The notes under the pieces are model-generated. The model ran no database searches. It saw only the letters and a program-made list of their open reading frames with translations, and had not been told where the DNA came from. Source: Clostridium sp. 1001271st1 H5 (GTDB lineage Bacteria > Bacillota > Clostridia > Lachnospirales > Lachnospiraceae). From it: a stretch of 64,000 nt of DNA. Position numbers and translations under genes: made by a program. Positions 60,258-64,000 of this stretch are shown here, one piece after another. Position 1 is the stretch's first letter, and each line of letters opens with the position of its first letter. The stretch spans positions 248,001-312,000 of the forward strand of contig NZ_SPHO01000004.1 in the NCBI RefSeq assembly GCF_005845215.1, written 5' to 3'.

Positions 60258-61172
60258 ATGACATCTAAAATCCGGATTATCACCAACGAGCATCAGGAAG
60301 AGCTGAAGGAACACGGCACCTATGAATTTCCTGTCCTTGTCAGCGATGAGGCCCTGTCCAGATTCTATACCGGTTCCTTCCAATGGCACTGGCACACGGA
60401 AATTGAGCTCACCCTGTTCACAGAGGGAACCATGGTATATCAAATCAATGACCGGATATTCCGCCCCAGGGCCGGCCAGGCTCTCTTTGGCAATTCCAAT
60501 ACCATGCACACCGGCCGCATGGAGGACGGACATGACTGCAAATACATTTCCATCACCTTCCATCCCAGGCTGCTGTACGGCTATCAGGGAAGCCGGATTG
60601 CCAGCCGGTATACGCAGCCCCTGACGGAAAGCGCTGCTCTTCCTGCTGTCTGCTTCGACCTGTCGGAGGAATGGCACAGGGAAGTTATCAGGCTTCTGGA
60701 GGATATCATACGCATCGACGGCCTCCGCTACCACACCTATGAAATGGATATACAGATGGACCTGTGCTGTTTCTGGAAGCTTTTATACCTGCACTGTCTC
60801 CCTGTTCAGGAACCGGCCCATTCAGCCGGCATGAAAAACCAGGAACGGATTCGCCAGATGCTCTCCTTCATCCATGAAAACTATCAGTCTGACATCACCC
60901 TGGACGATATTTCCCGGCACATCCATATCTGCAAGAGCGAGTGCTGCCGGGTCTTTAAGGGTTACATGAAGGAATCTCTCTTTGAATACCTCCTAAAATA
61001 CCGCATTGAAAAGAGCATCCCCGATGTGCTGGAAGGAAGGCTGACCATGACCGAGACAGCGCTCAGGGCCGGCTTCACCGACCCCAACTATTTCTCCAAG
61101 GTCTTTCATAAAATAAAGGGCTGCTCTCCCAGAACCTACCGGAAGAACCGTTCCGCTACACCGCTTTCGTAA
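60258..61172 (+). CDS. AraC family regulator with cupin sensor domain
   Basis: The 304-residue product has an N-terminal cupin-type domain (FQWHWHTEIELTLFTEGTMV with metal- or ligand-site His residues; NSNTMHTG), a linker, and a C-terminal AraC double-HTH (DITLDDISRHIHICKSECCR; GCSPRTYRKNR). It would bind a small ligand, often a sugar, and control nearby transport or catabolic genes; none is seen. The ATG at 60258 has AAGGAG 9 bp upstream; the ATG at 60213 has no ribosome site. Its 3' end overlaps that of convergent dinB by 17 bp. Confidence 0.9.
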   Translation: MTSKIRIITNEHQEELKEHGTYEFPVLVSDEALSRFYTGSFQWHWHTEIELTLFTEGTMVYQINDRIFRPRAGQALFGNSNTMHTGRMEDGHDCKYISITFHPRLLYGYQGSRIASRYTQPLTESAALPAVCFDLSEEWHREVIRLLEDIIRIDGLRYHTYEMDIQMDLCCFWKLLYLHCLPVQEPAHSAGMKNQERIRQMLSFIHENYQSDITLDDISRHIHICKSECCRVFKGYMKESLFEYLLKYRIEKSIPDVLEGRLTMTETALRAGFTDPNYFSKVFHKIKGCSPRTYRKNRSATPLS

Positions 61173-62418
61173 CTCCGGTCCGTTTCACCTTGTCGATGCC
61201 GCCTGACATGTGGGAAATCTGGTTTCCCATGAAAACAGCCCTCTGTACACAGTCCTCCCCATACCGTTTCCTAATCTCGTCCACGGCCGTGTCCAGCCTG
61301 GAGTATTTATCATGGAGTCCCTTATCAAAGAGCTGATACTGGTAATGGCCTTTGGGGCTGACCTTTCCTGTATGGACTCCTATCTGGCGGATGGGGGAAT
61401 GATTCCACAGGCTGTCAAACAGGCTGCAGGCAGCTTCGTAGATTTCCAGGGTGGTGTCTGTAGCGGAAATCAGGGTAGTCTGCCTGGAACTGTGGAAAAA
61501 CTCCCGGTCCGTGATGGAAATGCCCACGCAGGCAGCCTCCATGCCGTCAGCCCTGAGCCTGGCGCATACAGTCTCCGTAAGGGACAGGATGACCTGTCCG
61601 GCTGTCTCCCGGTCCGTCACATCGCAGGGCGTGGTCATGGAATTGCCGTATCCTTTATTCCGGGGAAGCTCCCTCAGGAAAGGGGACACATCCCTTCCGT
61701 TGGCATAATTCCAGATAAACTCTCCCTGCTTTTTAAGATGTCTTTTTAACAGCTCCAAATCCGCGGCAGCCAGCTCCCCTATGGTCCTTATTCCCAGGGC
61801 GCCCAGCTTTCTCACTGTGGCAGGCCCTGCCCAGAACAGCCGGCTTACAGGCAATGGCCACATCTTTCTCTCTATCTCCCCGGTAAACAGAGTGTGGACC
61901 TGGTCCGGCTTTTGGAACTCAGAGGCCATCTTGGCCAGCATTTTATTGTCCGACACACCGATGTTCACGGTAAAGCCCAGCTCCCGGTAAATCTCTTCCT
62001 TCAGCTGATGGGCAAACGCTGTGTGTGTTCCCCACAGCCCCCTTGTCCCCTCCACCTGGCAGAACGCCTCATCAATGCTGTACTGGTGGACATAGGGTGA
62101 GTACTTCCTGAGCAGCTCCACAAGTGCTCTGGAGCAGCTCACATACAGGTTGTAATCCGGAGGCAGGATTACAAGTCCCGGACATTTGCACCTGGCCTCC
62201 GCCAGTGTCTCCCCTGTCCTGATTCCATACCGTTTGGCGGGGCCGGATTTGGCCAGCACGATGCCGTGCCGGTCTGCCTCGCTTCCTCCGATGACAGAGG
62301 GAATGCCCCGCAGGTCCAAATCCTCTCCCAGGATGCAGACCCGGTAGGCTGCCGTCCAGCTCAGATAGGCGCTGTTCACATCCACATGGTACCATACCTG
62401 CTCTCCTGTACTGCTCAT
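61156..62418 (-). CDS. dinB: Y-family DNA polymerase IV
   Basis: Pol IV copies past damaged DNA and is error-prone. The 420-residue protein has the catalytic acids in HVDVNSAYLSW and YSIDEAF (SIDE motif, about residue 105), the thumb HhH region, and a QYQLFD clamp-binding motif near the C-terminus. The ATG at 62418 overlaps the preceding stop by 4 bp (ATGA). The operon promoter holds a LexA box, so SOS control is likely. It converges with the AraC gene, 17 bp overlapping. Confidence 0.93.
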   Translation of the reverse strand: MSSTGEQVWYHVDVNSAYLSWTAAYRVCILGEDLDLRGIPSVIGGSEADRHGIVLAKSGPAKRYGIRTGETLAEARCKCPGLVILPPDYNLYVSCSRALVELLRKYSPYVHQYSIDEAFCQVEGTRGLWGTHTAFAHQLKEEIYRELGFTVNIGVSDNKMLAKMASEFQKPDQVHTLFTGEIERKMWPLPVSRLFWAGPATVRKLGALGIRTIGELAAADLELLKRHLKKQGEFIWNYANGRDVSPFLRELPRNKGYGNSMTTPCDVTDRETAGQVILSLTETVCARLRADGMEAACVGISITDREFFHSSRQTTLISATDTTLEIYEAACSLFDSLWNHSPIRQIGVHTGKVSPKGHYQYQLFDKGLHDKYSRLDTAVDEIRKRYGEDCVQRAVFMGNQISHMSGGIDKVKRTGVTKAV

Positions 62419-62684
62419 GACAGGGTCCTGAAAAATGACCACTTATGGGTGGATATACGGTATCTCAGCTCTATAAGGCGCCTCTGTCCCTCTGCCACGG
62501 CCCAGCACACAAAGCTGATATGCTCCATGCCGCAGTACTTTTCCTCCCTGGAAGAGACAATGCTCTCAATCTTCACTGTAATGATTCCGTGCTCCCCATT
62601 CTCATACCGGAACCAGAGGGGCGTCATATCCCCCAATGTACTGCAGGCGCCAAACATCTGTATGGGTATATTTAAAGCCGCCAC
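62415..62684 (-). CDS. Hypothetical protein, 89 residues, encoded upstream of dinB
   Basis: I do not recognise a family. The protein starts with GTG at 62684 (AGGAGG 8 bp upstream) and reads MAALNIPIQMFGACSTLGDM, TPLWFRYENGEHGIITVKIE and ends RISTHKWSFFRTLS, a small, probably beta-rich soluble protein. It is the first gene after a LexA-controlled promoter and is translationally coupled to dinB, so it is probably SOS-induced and may act with Pol IV. It does not look like UmuD, and similarity to YolD was not clear. Confidence 0.75.
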   Translation of the reverse strand: MAALNIPIQMFGACSTLGDMTPLWFRYENGEHGIITVKIESIVSSREEKYCGMEHISFVCWAVAEGQRRLIELRYRISTHKWSFFRTLS

Positions 62685-62704
62685 TGCTTTCACCTCCTGA
62701 TTCC

Positions 62705-62733
62705 AATATATCAGAACATACGTTCTGTTTCAA
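62705..62733 (-). promoter_or_regulatory. SOS promoter with LexA box for the dinB operon
   Basis: On the minus strand TTGAAA (62728-62733) and TATATT (62705-62710) are 17 bp apart. The whole spacer is taken by CAGAACGTATGTTCTG (62712-62727), which contains the Gram-positive LexA consensus GAAC-N4-GTTC. LexA bound there would block RNA polymerase. Confidence 0.9.
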
Positions 62734-62808
62734 GTGGGAATTGTTGGTTACTGCCTGCAGGCTGCGGCTGGTGTGATTTGATTGGAAACTTAAGCAGGCT
62801 GCTATTCC

Positions 62809-63462
62809 TTATTGAATCGTGAAACGGTTCTTCTCATAAGAAATCACACCGTCCTTCTGCATCCTGGACAGCTCCGCCGACAGCGCGCTCCTGTCCACAG
62901 ACAGATAGTCCGCCATCTGCTGGCGGTTAAAGGGCACTGTTATGGTGCGGCTTTCCTGTTTCACGGATTCCTGGGACAGGTACACCATAACCCTCTCCCG
63001 CAGGGACTTGGGCGTAATGATATCCATTTTTTTCGTGAGCATCAGGTTCTTCCCGGCCAGTACATACATCAGGCTCCTTATCAAACGGTTGTGGAAATCG
63101 CAGCTGGAGGAGCAGGTTGTCAGAATGCGGTTCACGTCCATAAACAGGATTCCGGAGCGTTCCGACGCCTGCACATCCACCATCAGGGGTTCTCCCTTAA
63201 GGCATGCATAAGTCTCCCCGAATATCTGGCCCTTTCCTATATTCTCGATGATTTTCCTGTTTCCCCACACATCGTCCTTAATAATATTTACAGCCCCTTC
63301 CATCACCACCCCAAGACGGCCTGTCACATCGCCTGCCCTGTATATATAGGCATCCTTGCCATAGGTCCGTTCTTCCGCTGAAAGGCATGTGAGCATGGCC
63401 TCTATCTCCTCCTCCTTAATTCCATGAAACAGCTTTGTTCCTGCCAACAGATGAATATCCAT
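62809..63462 (-). CDS. Crp/Fnr family regulator, linked to hcp
   Basis: The 217-residue protein has an N-terminal cyclic-nucleotide-binding-like sensor domain (YIYRAGDVTGRLGVVMEGAV) and a C-terminal winged HTH (FNRQQMADYLSVDRSALSAE). Cysteines cluster in ILTTCSSSC rather than the Fnr 4Fe-4S pattern. Being divergent from hcp, which encodes the hybrid cluster protein, it is an HcpR-like candidate for nitrosative or redox stress control (inferred). AAAGGAG lies 6 bp before the ATG. Confidence 0.85.
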   Translation of the reverse strand: MDIHLLAGTKLFHGIKEEEIEAMLTCLSAEERTYGKDAYIYRAGDVTGRLGVVMEGAVNIIKDDVWGNRKIIENIGKGQIFGETYACLKGEPLMVDVQASERSGILFMDVNRILTTCSSSCDFHNRLIRSLMYVLAGKNLMLTKKMDIITPKSLRERVMVYLSQESVKQESRTITVPFNRQQMADYLSVDRSALSAELSRMQKDGVISYEKNRFTIQ

Positions 63463-63478
63463 ATTTTTCTCCTTTAAC

Positions 63479-63506
63479 GTTGTTTCAACAACTTACTTGT
63501 TGTCAA
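63479..63506. promoter_or_regulatory. Overlapping inverted repeats between the Crp/Fnr gene and hcp
   Basis: GTTGTT (63479-63484) pairs with AACAAC (63487-63492). This second arm pairs again with TTGTTG (63497-63502) to its right, so three arms give two overlapping dyads. A TTGACA -35-like box for the minus strand lies at 63501-63506, and a TATACT -10 for hcp at 63515-63520. It is a good candidate operator for the adjacent regulator. Confidence 0.55.
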
Positions 63507-63588
63507 AATTATATTATACTTCATCCATACCGTCAAGGGCAGGCAGGACATGCCGCCCATTCACGCATATTTAAGAGGAGGATACAGA

Positions 63589-64000
63589 ATGGAACACAAT
63601 ATGTTTTGTTTTCAATGTGAACAGACCGCGGGATGCAGCGGATGTATGGGAAAGGCAGGCGTGTGCGGCAAAACAGCTGCCACTGCCGGGATTCAGGACC
63701 AGCTCACAGGAGCCCTCATCGGCCTTGCCAGGGCCGCGGAGGGGAAAGAACACAACCGGGAAGCAGACCGCCTTATTGTAAAAGGACTGTTTGCCACCCT
63801 TACCAATGTAAGCTTTGATGACAATGCCCTGAATGAACTTCTGGAGGAAGCCGGACGCTTAAAGGATTCCCTGTCCCCTCTGTGCAGCTCCTGCACATCA
63901 GAATGCGGCAAGACAGAAGATTTTGACCTGAACCGGCTCTGGACCGGTAACGAGGATATCCGCTCCCTCAAATCCCTCATTCTTTTCGGCATGAGAGGAA
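63589..64000 (+). CDS. hcp: Hydroxylamine reductase / hybrid cluster protein (3' truncated by window edge)
   Basis: Only the first 137 codons are in the window. The start MEHNMFCFQCEQTAGCSGCM with GVCGK shows the N-terminal iron-sulphur cluster cysteines of Hcp. Hcp reduces hydroxylamine in vitro and is linked to nitric oxide detoxification in anaerobes. GAGGAGG lies 7 bp before the ATG. The gene is divergent from the Crp/Fnr regulator and shares its intergenic repeats. The hybrid-cluster ligands lie beyond the window. Confidence 0.95.
   Translation, partial: MEHNMFCFQCEQTAGCSGCMGKAGVCGKTAATAGIQDQLTGALIGLARAAEGKEHNREADRLIVKGLFATLTNVSFDDNALNELLEEAGRLKDSLSPLCSSCTSECGKTEDFDLNRLWTGNEDIRSLKSLILFGMRG

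Overview
The window looks like a chromosomal segment of a spore-forming, anaerobic, moderately GC-rich Clostridia, most likely a Lachnospiraceae of the Enterocloster / Clostridium clostridioforme type (inference from gene content and protein style; no search was run). Spore genes (alpha/beta-type SASP, YlbJ-like, GerW/YtfJ, SpoIVA), Shine-Dalgarno starts throughout, sigma-A promoters with 16-17 bp spacers, and a hybrid-cluster protein gene support this. No rRNA, tRNA, CRISPR array, transposase or phage gene was seen.

Layout. 0-7.5 kb: the 3' part of an AraC-type response regulator, an M23 peptidase with a repeat linker, a YlbJ-like membrane protein, the rsmD-coaD-coiled-coil operon, an AIM24 protein, an alpha/beta hydrolase and a SASP gene. 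7.5-16 kb: nitroreductase, recG, two ROK kinases, a Bax-inhibitor-1 protein, a membrane protein, fakA-like and asp23-like genes, and divergent rpmB. 16-25 kb: a leftward run from yicC through gmk, rpoZ, rimO, pgsA and cinA to two unknown genes, a DUF2953 gene and gerW, plus a 45-codon membrane gene that has its own terminator. 25-28 kb: rqcH (+) converging on rpsU (-), with 813 bp between them holding two inverted copies of a long, highly structured element. 28-35.8 kb: alaS, an LprI-like anchored protein, rnhA, a beta-CASP nuclease and spoIVA. 35.9-40.8 kb: a complete branched-chain amino-acid ABC transporter. 40.9-44.3 kb: der-plsY-gpsA and a small Cys-rich protein. 44.5-49.8 kb: prs (+), then pgeF, yraN, rnhB, ylqF, lepB and rplS (-). 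50-56.6 kb: a CNNM/CorC protein, trmD, mutS and miaB. 56.8-64 kb: a YfcC carrier, an HTH/membrane-protein pair, two divergent AraC regulators, an SOS-controlled Pol IV operon, a Crp/Fnr regulator and the 5' end of hcp.

Several canonical Firmicute clusters are present but interrupted. The liv operon sits between gpsA and spoIVA. ROK/BI-1 and nitroreductase/SASP/hydrolase genes lie between fakA, recG and rsmD. trmD has left the rpsP-rimM-trmD-rplS order, follows mutS, and carries an unusual C-terminal extension.

The most notable signal is the element pair at 27000-27253 and 27396-27675. Each copy folds into a long outer stem, an inner stem and two perfect hairpins. The copies have compensating base changes, and their outer stems are unrelated in sequence yet each is almost perfectly self-complementary, between shared end sequences. 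This is what a structured RNA, or a mobile palindromic element under strong structural selection, would look like. Other good signals are a LexA box inside the dinB promoter, a palindrome around the alaS promoter, overlapping inverted repeats between the Crp/Fnr gene and hcp, and two families of short dispersed repeats.
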